Below, piece after piece: positions 1-5,478 of a stretch of 5,478 nucleotides of DNA (its first letter is position 1; every line of letters starts with the position of its first letter). The notes under the pieces were generated by a model. That model was not told the DNA's origin, made no database searches, and saw only the letters and a list, made by a program, of their open reading frames with translations. The translations under genes and the position numbers were made by a program. The stretch covers positions 1-5,478 of the forward strand of contig DIFQ01000020.1 of the NCBI GenBank assembly GCA_002419215.1, in the 5' to 3' direction. Source of the DNA: Syntrophaceae bacterium UBA5744 (GTDB taxonomy: Bacteria; Desulfobacterota; Syntrophia; Syntrophales; UBA2192).

Positions 1-16
1 GTTTCTTCCATCGATA

Positions 17-36
17 ACCCCGTCCACAGACGGGGT
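17..36. repeat. Perfect 8-bp hairpin near the left edge
   Basis: ACCCCGTC (17-24) and GACGGGGT (29-36) form a perfect eight-pair stem with a CACA loop. No T-tract follows on either strand, so it is not a typical intrinsic terminator. It lies just inside a copy of the GTCATTGCGAG motif and may be part of the same dispersed element. No clear terminator for the kinase gene is visible in 1-140. Confidence 0.6.
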
Positions 37-42
37 CTGTTG

Positions 43-54
43 CTCGCAATGACC
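43..54 (-). repeat. Inverted copy of the GGTCATTGCGAG repeat core
   Basis: The minus strand reads GGTCATTGCGAG here, identical over 12 bases to 5411-5422 on the plus strand. The two gene units are thus bracketed by the same motif in opposite orientation. The element probably extends past the left edge, so its type cannot be settled here. Confidence 0.6.
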
Positions 55-70
55 ATTTTTCTATTTCTTC

Positions 71-105
71 ACTCAGACACTCAGGCACTTAGACACTCAG
101 TCACT
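71..105. repeat. Octamer tandem repeat, ACTCAGAC type
   Basis: Four eight-base units (ACTCAGAC, ACTCAGGC, ACTTAGAC, ACTCAGTC) and a partial ACT follow one another at 71-105. A run of seven T follows at 105-111. The array lies in the non-coding DNA downstream of the kinase gene. Confidence 0.85.
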
Positions 106-121
106 TTTTTTATCTTCCACC

Positions 122-142
122 GGTCACTGGTCACTGGTCACT
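122..142. repeat. Heptamer tandem repeat GGTCACT x3, overlapping the kinase stop codon
   Basis: Three perfect GGTCACT units occupy 122-128, 129-135 and 136-142. The last two bases of the third unit form part of the kinase stop codon (complement of 141-143). The array therefore touches the coding sequence. Confidence 0.9.
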
Positions 143-3100
143 AAAATCTTTGTCTCGTGATCCCGTCAAGGACCACTTTGAGTTTCCGGATCTCCGGCGG
201 GCCCTTGATATAAATGTCCGGCTTCTCGCCGCCTGCCCCGGTGAAATCCTCTTCCGCGCCACCCCAGGCAACCGTCGTGAGCAGGGGGAATTTCTCCCGG
301 ATGGTCTGGAGCAGCACGGCCGGGTCCAGCCCGAAAGGCGGCTCCGTCAACAGGATGATGTCGACCTCGGGGTGCTGGTCCAGGTATTCCACCAGCCTCT
401 CCTCGGACGGCTCGTAGTGGTAGAACCAGTGTACGAAGCCGTCATCGATTCCGCTCACCTCCATCTGGAGCTCGTCAAGCCTGTCGAGGTCCCTCTCGAG
501 GGGCAGGATGAGCGGCCTCAGGTGCAGCAGCGTCCCGGTACTCGCGGGGAGGAACACGGTGAACCGTGTCCCGATGCCCGGGCGCGAAAGGGCGCCGATC
601 ACGCCCTGGTGCTCCCGGATGAGGCCGTAGGAAACGGAAAGCCCCAGCCCCGTGCCGCCCGTGTCCCGGCGCGTCGTGAAAAAGGGTTCGAAAAGGCGGT
701 CGATAACGGGCCGGGCCATGCCGACGCCGTTGTCCTCGATCGCAACCACCACGGAACCCAGCCGCTGGACGTAGCGGGTGGAGATGCGGATCCACCCCTT
801 TTCCTTGTCCGGGATGGCCTGGTGGGCGTTCACGAGGAGGTTGGCCATTACCTGCTCGAGCTTCTGGAATTGGCCCTGCACCTGCGGAAGATCCGCGCCC
901 AGGTCGAGGTCCAGCTTCGAAACGGAACGCCGGATCTGGCCGCCCACGATCATCAGCGTTTTTTCGACGACATCGTTCACCAGGACGGGCTTCGCCTGGA
1001 CACCCTCCTCGACGCGGGCAAAATCCTTGAGGTTCGAGACGACCCGGTTGATCCGGTCCGCACCGATGCGGAATGCATTGATGATCTCCGCCATGTCATT
1101 GCGCAGCTCTTCGTAGCTCACGCTGTGCCTTCCCCACCCGGGGTTGGCGGCGGCGTACTCGGCCACGACGGGCTCGCAGAGTTTCCAGATCTCTTCCAGC
1201 AGCGGGATGTTGTAGCTGATGAAGCTGTTGGGGTTGTTGATCTCGTGCACCACACCCGCAACGATCTCGCCCAGGGAGGCCAGCTTGTGGGCCTGGATCA
1301 CCTGCTGCAGGCGGGTGTTCGACTCCTGGAGGATGCGCTTCTCCTCCGTGACGTCCTGCCACATCCCCACGATACGGCCGATCGAGCCCTCGGGGCCGTG
1401 GATGAGCCGGCAGAACTCGGAAAACCAGCGGTACGTCCCGTTTGCGGCGCGGAACCTGAACTCGCACCCGCACATGCCTTTCGTGCCGATGCCCAGGTGG
1501 CAGCTGCGGACAACGGAGCGGTCGTCGGGATGGACGTGGTCCATGAAAAAGGACGGCTCCTTCAGAAACGCCTCGGGCCTGAACCCGGTGATCTCCTCCA
1601 CGGTGCCCGTGATGTAGGTGATCTCCGCCCTTTCGTCCCCCTTGGCCGTGAAGGTGACGATCGGCAGGGACTCCAGGACCACGGAGAGACGCTCGGAGGT
1701 CTGAACAAGCCGCGCCTCGGTATGTTTCCTCGATATGGCCGCGCTCAGGGTGCTTGCCACCACGCTGAGAGCCTCCATCTCCACATCGGACCATTTTCGT
1801 TCGCTGAGGCAATCGTCATACCCCATGAAGCCCCACCAGCGGTCGGCGAGATAGACGGGCACTGCGGCAACGGACAGAATGCCTTGGGATTGCAGCAGCG
1901 TCTTTTCGCTTTCTGGCAGCTCCCGGACGAGACCGTTGAGATGGCCCCCCTTCCTCATGACATCGGCCCACCGTGCAAAGCCCTCTCTTTCCATGGGTAG
2001 ATCCTGCAGGGCGGGGTTGCCGATTTGCGCCTCGATTCCGTCCGACACCCACTCGTAGCGCTGTCTCGTGAGTAAGGCACCCTCTGCCGACGTCCTGTTT
2101 TCGAAGATATACACTCGGCTCACGCCGGTGACCGTGCCGAGCCTCGCCAGGATCTCGCGGATGTCCGTCTCCCAGGAGGGGGCCTTCAGGAACCTCTCGG
2201 CGGCAAAGCTGGCCACCTCCAGGATGGCATCACGGTAGCGGAGGGCCTCTTCGGCGCGCTTGCGTTCCGTGATGTCCCGGATCGACTCGATGGCGCCCAC
2301 GAGATTCCCCTGAAAATCGTAAAGGGGCGCCGCCGTTCCGGAAAGATAGAGCTTTTCCTTGGAGCTGCCGTGCCTCGGTATGTAGCTCTCGCCGGAGAGG
2401 ATGTCGCCCCGTCTCTTGAAACTTGCATAGCGACGGGTGATCTCCTCTTCGGCCGAAAACACCAGGTCGATCAGAATCGGCCTTCTCTCCCCGTAGAACG
2501 GAACGGCATATTCGTAATTTCCCCTGCCGAGCATGTCCCTCGCCGCAATCCCCGTCATGGACTCCATCGACTTGTTCCACGCGATGACCTTTCCGTCCCG
2601 GTCGATGACGAACGTGGCATCGGGCAGGAACTCGATGATGTCCGACAGGCGCCTCTCGGAGTCCCTCAGGGCCATCTCGGCCCGGTTGCGGTCCTCGATC
2701 TCCACGATCAGGGCCTGGTTGGACACCATGAGCTCCGAGGTGCGCTCCCGCACGCGCTGCTCGAGTTCGTCCTGGTAACGCTGCAGGGCCTCTTCGGTTC
2801 GCTTGCGGACCGTGATGTCCAGGGCTGTGAAGACGACGCCCGCGGACAGGTCGGCGGGGTCGATGGCCTTCGAGCTGAGCAGGATGTCCAGCAACTCGCC
2901 GTCCCTGTGCTTCCATTGGGTCTCGATCACGCCTGTGCCGCCTTGCCGGACCTCGACGTACTTCTCGCGGCCCACGCGCTCGAACTCCTCGTCGCTTTCG
3001 TAGAGGATGCGGGCGTTTTTCTCGGCCAGTTCCTCGATGGAATAGCCCAGCATGCGGGCCACCTGGTCGTTTGTCCAGCCGAGCACCCTGTTGTAGACGA

Positions 3101-4406
3101 GCCCGATCCCGACCGGGGCGGCCTGGAAGACGCTTTTCAGGAGCGCCTCGCTCTGCCTCAGGACCTCTTCCGAGCGCCGCCTGTCGGTGATGTCCTGGGA
3201 GTAGACGACGAACCGGCCGACCCTGCCCCGTGAATCGAAGATGGGGTAGAGGCTGTTTTCATACCACCGACCCTCCCGCTCGTCGCTGAATCGAATGGGA
3301 CTTCCCCTTTCAATCACCTCTTGAATCCGATCTCTGCGATGCTCCGCCAGGTCCGCGCTCAAATAGTCATAAACGGAGGTTCCGGCGATGCCGTCGAGGG
3401 GCATGCCGAAACGCCGGGCGAAGTTCTCGTTCGCAGCCAGCACCGTCCCCTCCTTGTCGATGAGCGCGAAGGATTCCGTGACGGCATTGAGCATGGCGCT
3501 CGCCGTCTCGAGGCTGTCGCGCAGGGCCTCCTCGGCCCGTTTTCTCTCCGTGATGTCATTGTAAACGACGAACGCCGCCCTCTCGCCGGCGAATTCCACG
3601 ATGTTGGCGGAAACGATCGCCCACAGCAGCCTGCCCCCGGCGGTCTTCAGGGCGCATTCGTATCCGGTCAATCTCCCTGTCGAAGAAAGATCCGCCACGA
3701 ACCGGTCCCGATCTTCCTCGCGGACCCAATGATCCCTTGCCCGCCTGCCGATCACCTCCGAAAGGGGGATTTCGAAGACGCCGGCGGCCCGTTCGTTTGC
3801 AAACAGGACGTGCCCGGTGTCCAGGGACGTGACAACGACGGCGATCTCGGCGTTGTCGATCAGCAGCCGATACCGCTTCTCGCTGTCCCGAAGGGCCTCC
3901 TCGGCCCGCTTGCGCTCCGTGATGTCGTGGACAATGGAGTAAAGAAGCTTTCTCCCCTCGAGGGTGACGGGACCGCTGTAGACCTCGACGTCGCGGATCG
4001 CGCCGTCTGCAAGGCGATGACGGAAAATGAAATAACGGCGGACCTTCTTGACGGCCCGATTCATATTCAGGCCGACCTCCCCGGCATCCAGGATGTTGAT
4101 GTCGCTGATCCGAAGTGTTTTCAGCTTGCCGGCCGTGTACCCGTAGAAGCGGATGGCTGCCTGGTTGGCATCCACGATCCGTCCGTCTCGGGGATCAATG
4201 ATCAGCATCACGGCGTGATTTTTTCGGAAGAGACTCGAATAGAGATCCTCGGACACCCGGGGGCACACGACGGCCGGCTTTCCTTTCGCCTTACTTTGCT
4301 TCGTGTTCAACGGACGGCTCCCTGCGCCCCTCGCCTCCTTTTCAGAGGCCGGGCCGGCAGCCTTTTTCTTCCGGGAGGAAGGTTTCAGTGGACGTTTTGC
4401 GGGCAT
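141..4406 (-). CDS. Soluble multi-PAS/GAF sensor histidine kinase with C-terminal receiver-like domain
   Basis: A 1421-residue sensor kinase that should autophosphorylate on His1054 and pass the phosphate to an unidentified response regulator. Domains by approximate residue: basic low-complexity tail 1-50; PAS1 52-166; PAS2 174-289; PAS3 297-410; PAS4 418-535; coiled coil 537-583; PAS5 584-716; GAF 724-893; PAS6 900-1024; DHp 1031-1131; HATPase 1140-1288; receiver-like tail 1293-1416. Kinase motifs are intact: H-box GVVHEINNP (His1054), N-box around Asn1189/Asn1193, G1 DNGVG (1225-1229), F-box LFEPFF (1238-1243), G2 GGTGLGL (1250-1256). The DHp has a long insert between its helices (about 1060-1110), as in HPK4-like kinases. 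No signal peptide or membrane segment is visible, so it is probably cytosolic. The tail matches a receiver fold but has Thr1354 at the expected phospho-acceptor position. The start is chosen for the AAGAGG ribosome site six bases upstream; stop is TAG. The sensed ligands cannot be read from the sequence. The kinase call is firm; individual PAS borders are approximate. Confidence 0.97.
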   Translation of the reverse strand: MPAKRPLKPSSRKKKAAGPASEKEARGAGSRPLNTKQSKAKGKPAVVCPRVSEDLYSSLFRKNHAVMLIIDPRDGRIVDANQAAIRFYGYTAGKLKTLRISDINILDAGEVGLNMNRAVKKVRRYFIFRHRLADGAIRDVEVYSGPVTLEGRKLLYSIVHDITERKRAEEALRDSEKRYRLLIDNAEIAVVVTSLDTGHVLFANERAAGVFEIPLSEVIGRRARDHWVREEDRDRFVADLSSTGRLTGYECALKTAGGRLLWAIVSANIVEFAGERAAFVVYNDITERKRAEEALRDSLETASAMLNAVTESFALIDKEGTVLAANENFARRFGMPLDGIAGTSVYDYLSADLAEHRRDRIQEVIERGSPIRFSDEREGRWYENSLYPIFDSRGRVGRFVVYSQDITDRRRSEEVLRQSEALLKSVFQAAPVGIGLVYNRVLGWTNDQVARMLGYSIEELAEKNARILYESDEEFERVGREKYVEVRQGGTGVIETQWKHRDGELLDILLSSKAIDPADLSAGVVFTALDITVRKRTEEALQRYQDELEQRVRERTSELMVSNQALIVEIEDRNRAEMALRDSERRLSDIIEFLPDATFVIDRDGKVIAWNKSMESMTGIAARDMLGRGNYEYAVPFYGERRPILIDLVFSAEEEITRRYASFKRRGDILSGESYIPRHGSSKEKLYLSGTAAPLYDFQGNLVGAIESIRDITERKRAEEALRYRDAILEVASFAAERFLKAPSWETDIREILARLGTVTGVSRVYIFENRTSAEGALLTRQRYEWVSDGIEAQIGNPALQDLPMEREGFARWADVMRKGGHLNGLVRELPESEKTLLQSQGILSVAAVPVYLADRWWGFMGYDDCLSERKWSDVEMEALSVVASTLSAAISRKHTEARLVQTSERLSVVLESLPIVTFTAKGDERAEITYITGTVEEITGFRPEAFLKEPSFFMDHVHPDDRSVVRSCHLGIGTKGMCGCEFRFRAANGTYRWFSEFCRLIHGPEGSIGRIVGMWQDVTEEKRILQESNTRLQQVIQAHKLASLGEIVAGVVHEINNPNSFISYNIPLLEEIWKLCEPVVAEYAAANPGWGRHSVSYEELRNDMAEIINAFRIGADRINRVVSNLKDFARVEEGVQAKPVLVNDVVEKTLMIVGGQIRRSVSKLDLDLGADLPQVQGQFQKLEQVMANLLVNAHQAIPDKEKGWIRISTRYVQRLGSVVVAIEDNGVGMARPVIDRLFEPFFTTRRDTGGTGLGLSVSYGLIREHQGVIGALSRPGIGTRFTVFLPASTGTLLHLRPLILPLERDLDRLDELQMEVSGIDDGFVHWFYHYEPSEERLVEYLDQHPEVDIILLTEPPFGLDPAVLLQTIREKFPLLTTVAWGGAEEDFTGAGGEKPDIYIKGPPEIRKLKVVLDGITRQRF
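2238..3926 (-). repeat. Repeated inter-PAS signalling-helix linker within the kinase gene
   Basis: The linker DITERKRAEEALRD or a close variant recurs at residues 161-174, 284-297, 405-417 (DITDRRRSEEVLR), 530-542 (DITVRKRTEEALQ) and 711-723, with a degenerate DVTEEK at 1018. DNA positions are 3885-3926, 3516-3557, 3156-3194, 2781-2819 and 2238-2276. The first four copies are spaced 121-125 residues apart, one PAS module each. Such linkers are the helical connectors that pass conformational signals between PAS domains. Near-identity of the first two copies at DNA level makes them possible sites of recombination between modules. Confidence 0.85.
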
Positions 4407-4412
4407 CAGAAA

Positions 4413-4418
4413 CCTCTT
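4413..4418 (-). promoter_or_regulatory. Ribosome binding site of the histidine kinase gene
   Basis: On the minus strand AAGAGG lies six bases before the ATG at 4406-4404. It supports including the basic 50-residue tail in the protein rather than starting at Met67 inside PAS1. Confidence 0.8.
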
Positions 4419-4449
4419 GGGTCCGAATCGGGGGGGTCAGTCATCAACA

Positions 4450-4482
4450 CCTGCGCGGGATGAGACGGTACCGCCCGGCAGG
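4450..4482 (-). other. Hairpin in the predicted kinase mRNA leader
   Basis: CCTGC and CGGG (4450-4454, 4456-4459) pair with CCCG and GCAGG (4474-4477, 4478-4482), forming a nine-pair stem with one bulged base. The 14-base loop contains the self-complementary octamer CGGTACCG (4466-4473). A run of seven C on the transcript (4436-4430) lies between the hairpin and the ribosome site. I recognise no riboswitch class. The structure could be fortuitous in GC-rich DNA. Confidence 0.35.
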
Positions 4483-4552
4483 CGTTGCAGGAAATCGGCA
4501 AGACACGTCCTTTGAACGGAAAGCGATGCTGCACGGCAGCCACAATGGTTCC

Positions 4553-4581
4553 ATCTAACGGATCGTGCCCGGAAATGTCAA
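4553..4581 (-). promoter_or_regulatory. Candidate sigma-70 promoter of the histidine kinase gene
   Basis: On the minus strand a perfect TTGACA (-35, 4581-4576) is followed after exactly 17 bases by TTAGAT (-10, 4558-4553), a weak -10 match. An A/T-rich stretch just upstream of the -35 (about 4582-4596) could act as an UP element. The predicted start is near 4546, giving a leader of about 140 bases before the ATG. The two divergent -35 boxes lie 50 bases apart, so the promoters do not overlap but could share a regulator. Confidence 0.45.
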
Positions 4582-4631
4582 GAATTATTAAAGAAACGGC
4601 ACCTTTGCGGGCGATGCGATTCCACGCCCCC

Positions 4632-4661
4632 TTGACGCGCCAAAGCTGGACATGCTAATGT
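4632..4661 (+). promoter_or_regulatory. Candidate sigma-70 promoter of the HPF-CSD gene
   Basis: TTGACG at 4632-4637 matches the -35 consensus in five of six bases. TAATGT at 4656-4661 follows after 18 bases and is preceded by TG at 4653-4654, making an extended -10 element. Transcription would start near 4668, leaving a leader of about 23 bases that holds the ribosome site. This is motif matching only, with no operator evident. Confidence 0.5.
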
Positions 4662-4676
4662 AACTGCAAATCCATC

Positions 4677-4683
4677 AGGAGGG
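4677..4683 (+). promoter_or_regulatory. Strong ribosome binding site of the HPF-CSD gene
   Basis: AGGAGGG is a near-perfect Shine-Dalgarno sequence seven bases before the ATG at 4691. It decides the start codon and suggests efficient translation, fitting a protein needed in amounts comparable with ribosomes. Confidence 0.9.
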
Positions 4684-4690
4684 AACAACC

Positions 4691-5224
4691 ATGGCACGAA
4701 TCCCTCTGCAGATCACTTCCCGTAATTGTGAGCTCTCCGGCGAAATCGAGTCCTACATTCAAAAAAAATCGGAAAAACTCGACAAATTCCACCGCGACAT
4801 GCTGAGCTGCCGCGTGCTGCTGGAGGTTCCCCATCGGAATCGCACCAGCGGGCTTGTCTACAACGCGCGCATCGACCTCGCCCTGCCGGGAAAGGACCTT
4901 GTCATCCGCCGGGAGGCCCACGAGGACCTGCACAGGGCGATCAATCTCGCCTTCGATGCCGCCTTGAAAAGAGTCCAGGCCTATGCCCGCAGGAAGCGGG
5001 GAGAGGTCAAGCGCCATGAGGAGCCGCCGCGAGGGCGCGTGGCATCTCTCTTTCCGGACGCGGGCTACGGGTTCATCGTCTCGGCGGACGGCCGGGACGT
5101 CTATTTCCACCGCAACAGCGTGCGCAATGAGCGATTCGAGGACATGGAGGTGGGAATGGAGGTCGTCTTCGTCGAGGAACAGGGCCTGAGAGGCCCCCAG
5201 GCGAGCACGGTCAAACTCAGATGA
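4691..5224 (+). CDS. HPF/RaiA-type ribosome hibernation domain fused to a cold-shock domain
   Basis: A 177-residue cytosolic protein with two modules. Residues 1-105 fit the HPF/RaiA (ribosomal S30AE) fold: beta1 (IPLQITSRN), helix 1 about 17-33 (EIESYIQKKSEKLDKF), strands about 38-48, 56-67 and 69-74, then a long basic helix 77-101 with RKR and K residues after it. Family members bind the 30S decoding region and block or store ribosomes in stationary phase or stress. Residues 113-177 fit a cold-shock OB-fold: GRVASLF start, RNP1-like GYGFIV (125-130), RNP2-like DVYFH (136-140), and a GPQASTV ending typical of the family. The usual Trp of the KWF segment is Leu120 here. The protein lacks the long-HPF C-terminal dimerisation domain, so the cold-shock domain takes its place and presumably adds RNA contact (inference). 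The start is fixed by an AGGAGGG site seven bases upstream. It is divergent from the kinase and no gene follows it on this strand within the window. Confidence 0.93.
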   Translation: MARIPLQITSRNCELSGEIESYIQKKSEKLDKFHRDMLSCRVLLEVPHRNRTSGLVYNARIDLALPGKDLVIRREAHEDLHRAINLAFDAALKRVQAYARRKRGEVKRHEEPPRGRVASLFPDAGYGFIVSADGRDVYFHRNSVRNERFEDMEVGMEVVFVEEQGLRGPQASTVKLR

Positions 5225-5225
5225 G

Positions 5226-5260
5226 GGGTACAGGGTATCGGGTATAGGGTATAGGGAAGG
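5226..5260. repeat. Heptamer tandem repeat, GGGTATA type, abutting the HPF-CSD stop codon
   Basis: Five seven-base units run GGGTACA, GGGTATC, GGGTATA, GGGTATA and a degenerate GGGAAGG. The array starts one base after the TGA at 5222-5224. Part of it (5238-5250) can pair with 5300-5312 over 11 of 13 positions, giving a long-loop stem downstream of the gene. No T-tract follows, so this is not an obvious plus-strand terminator. Confidence 0.85.
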
Positions 5261-5325
5261 AAGCAGATTCGTTTATATAAGTTTCTTTAGTACCTTTGGA
5301 CCCTTGACCCGAGCCCCGAGGAAAC

Positions 5326-5374
5326 AAAAAATAGCCCCCCCCTTTATCCTCCTTTTCGGGAAAGAAGGGGGGCT
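5326..5374 (-). terminator. Intrinsic terminator reading leftward
   Basis: AGCCCCCC (5333-5340) pairs perfectly with GGGGGGCT (5367-5374). On the minus strand the stem is followed after one base by six T (5331-5326) and then GTTTC, the layout of a Rho-independent terminator. The plus strand has only an A-tract before the stem and no T-tract after it. It probably ends transcription of a gene beyond the right edge that converges on the HPF-CSD gene. The C-rich/G-rich arms could instead belong to a dispersed repeat. Confidence 0.6.
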
Positions 5375-5410
5375 GCTTCGAGGCTTGCATCGTCTTGCCT
5401 TGTCCAATGT

Positions 5411-5478
5411 GGTCATTGCGAGAAACGAAGTGACGAAGCAATCTCGTAACTGCATCTCAAACGAAGATTGCCACGCCT
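5411..5478 (+). repeat. Partial palindromic dispersed repeat (GTCATTGCGAG family)
   Basis: The motif begins GGTCATTGCGAG, continues through GACGAAGCAATCTCG, and turns into an opposing arm, with GCAATCT (5438-5444) pairing AGATTGC (5465-5471). It is cut by the window end; in intact copies I would expect the second arm to finish with CTCGCAATGAC. I recognise this as a common intergenic palindrome of several Deltaproteobacteria-like genomes from general knowledge, not from a search. It encodes nothing visible. Confidence 0.65.

Noticed and set aside
71..142. CRISPR-like array in the left flank
   Set aside because: The units are 7-8 bases, directly adjacent, with no unique spacers, so these are simple tandem repeats.
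1096..2916. Other-frame minus-strand open frames within the kinase gene (for example 1096-1812 and 2230-2916)
   Set aside because: They are out-of-frame readings of the same PAS/GAF coding DNA, rich in Arg, Gly and Pro as expected from GC-rich frame shifts. The kinase frame is continuous, so no frameshift is implied.
150..4463. Long plus-strand open frames opposite the kinase gene (150-2000, 2370-3233, 3321-4463)
   Set aside because: They lie exactly codon-on-codon against the kinase frame. A stop there needs sense codons TTA, CTA or TCA, which GC-rich genes avoid. Their translations show no recognisable domain, and the kinase motifs on the minus strand are unambiguous.
4407..4546. Possible riboswitch (such as cyclic-di-GMP type) in the kinase leader
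   Set aside because: Conserved core sequences of the classes I know are not visible; only a simple hairpin can be supported.
4597..4609. Possible sigma-54 promoter (GGCAC followed by TTGC) in the divergent region
   Set aside because: The GG and GC elements are separated by 7 bases, whereas sigma-54 promoters need 10.
4655..5110. Minus-strand open frame opposite the HPF-CSD gene
   Set aside because: It is antisense to a gene with recognised HPF and cold-shock motifs and a strong ribosome site. No motif supports the antisense product.
5217..5455. Two overlapping minus-strand open frames in the right flank
   Set aside because: They run through the heptamer array, the terminator hairpin and the dispersed repeat. 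The encoded peptides are repeat-derived, for example PYTRYPVP from the GGGTATA units.

Overview
The window holds two complete, divergently transcribed genes in GC-rich DNA, with short repeat-filled flanks. Organism (inference only): a free-living, signalling-rich Gram-negative bacterium, most likely in the former Deltaproteobacteria (Desulfobacterota). The reasons are the style of the very long soluble multi-PAS/GAF histidine kinase, the extended HEINNP-type dimerisation domain, and flanks with short tandem repeats and a GTCATTGCGAG-type palindromic repeat that I associate with such genomes. No taxonomic marker gene is present.

Layout. Positions 1-140 are non-coding and repeat-rich: a hairpin, an inverted copy of the GTCATTGCGAG motif, an octamer tandem array, a T-tract and a GGTCACT heptamer array that runs into the kinase stop codon. 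Positions 141-4406 (minus) encode a 1421-residue cytosolic hybrid-like sensor kinase: basic tail, four PAS domains, coiled coil, PAS, GAF, PAS, extended DHp, HATPase and a C-terminal receiver-like domain that appears to lack the phospho-acceptor Asp. Positions 4407-4690 are a divergent control region with a plausible sigma-70 promoter and a clear ribosome binding site for each gene. Positions 4691-5224 (plus) encode a 177-residue fusion of a ribosome-hibernation (HPF/RaiA) domain with a cold-shock RNA-binding domain. Positions 5225-5478 are non-coding: a GGGTATA-type heptamer array starting one base after the stop codon, a minus-strand intrinsic terminator probably belonging to a gene beyond the right edge, and a palindromic dispersed repeat cut by the window end.

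How they may work together. The kinase has no membrane segment, so it should sense cytoplasmic signals such as redox state, ligands or energy status. No canonical response regulator lies in the window, so its phosphotransfer partner is elsewhere. The hibernation factor would act on 30S/70S ribosomes under stress. Divergent placement permits co-regulation but does not show it. Nothing here is clearly a new defence or mobile system. The points most worth following are the degenerate receiver tail, the cysteine cluster in the last PAS domain, the HPF-CSD fusion, and the short tandem repeats abutting both stop codons.
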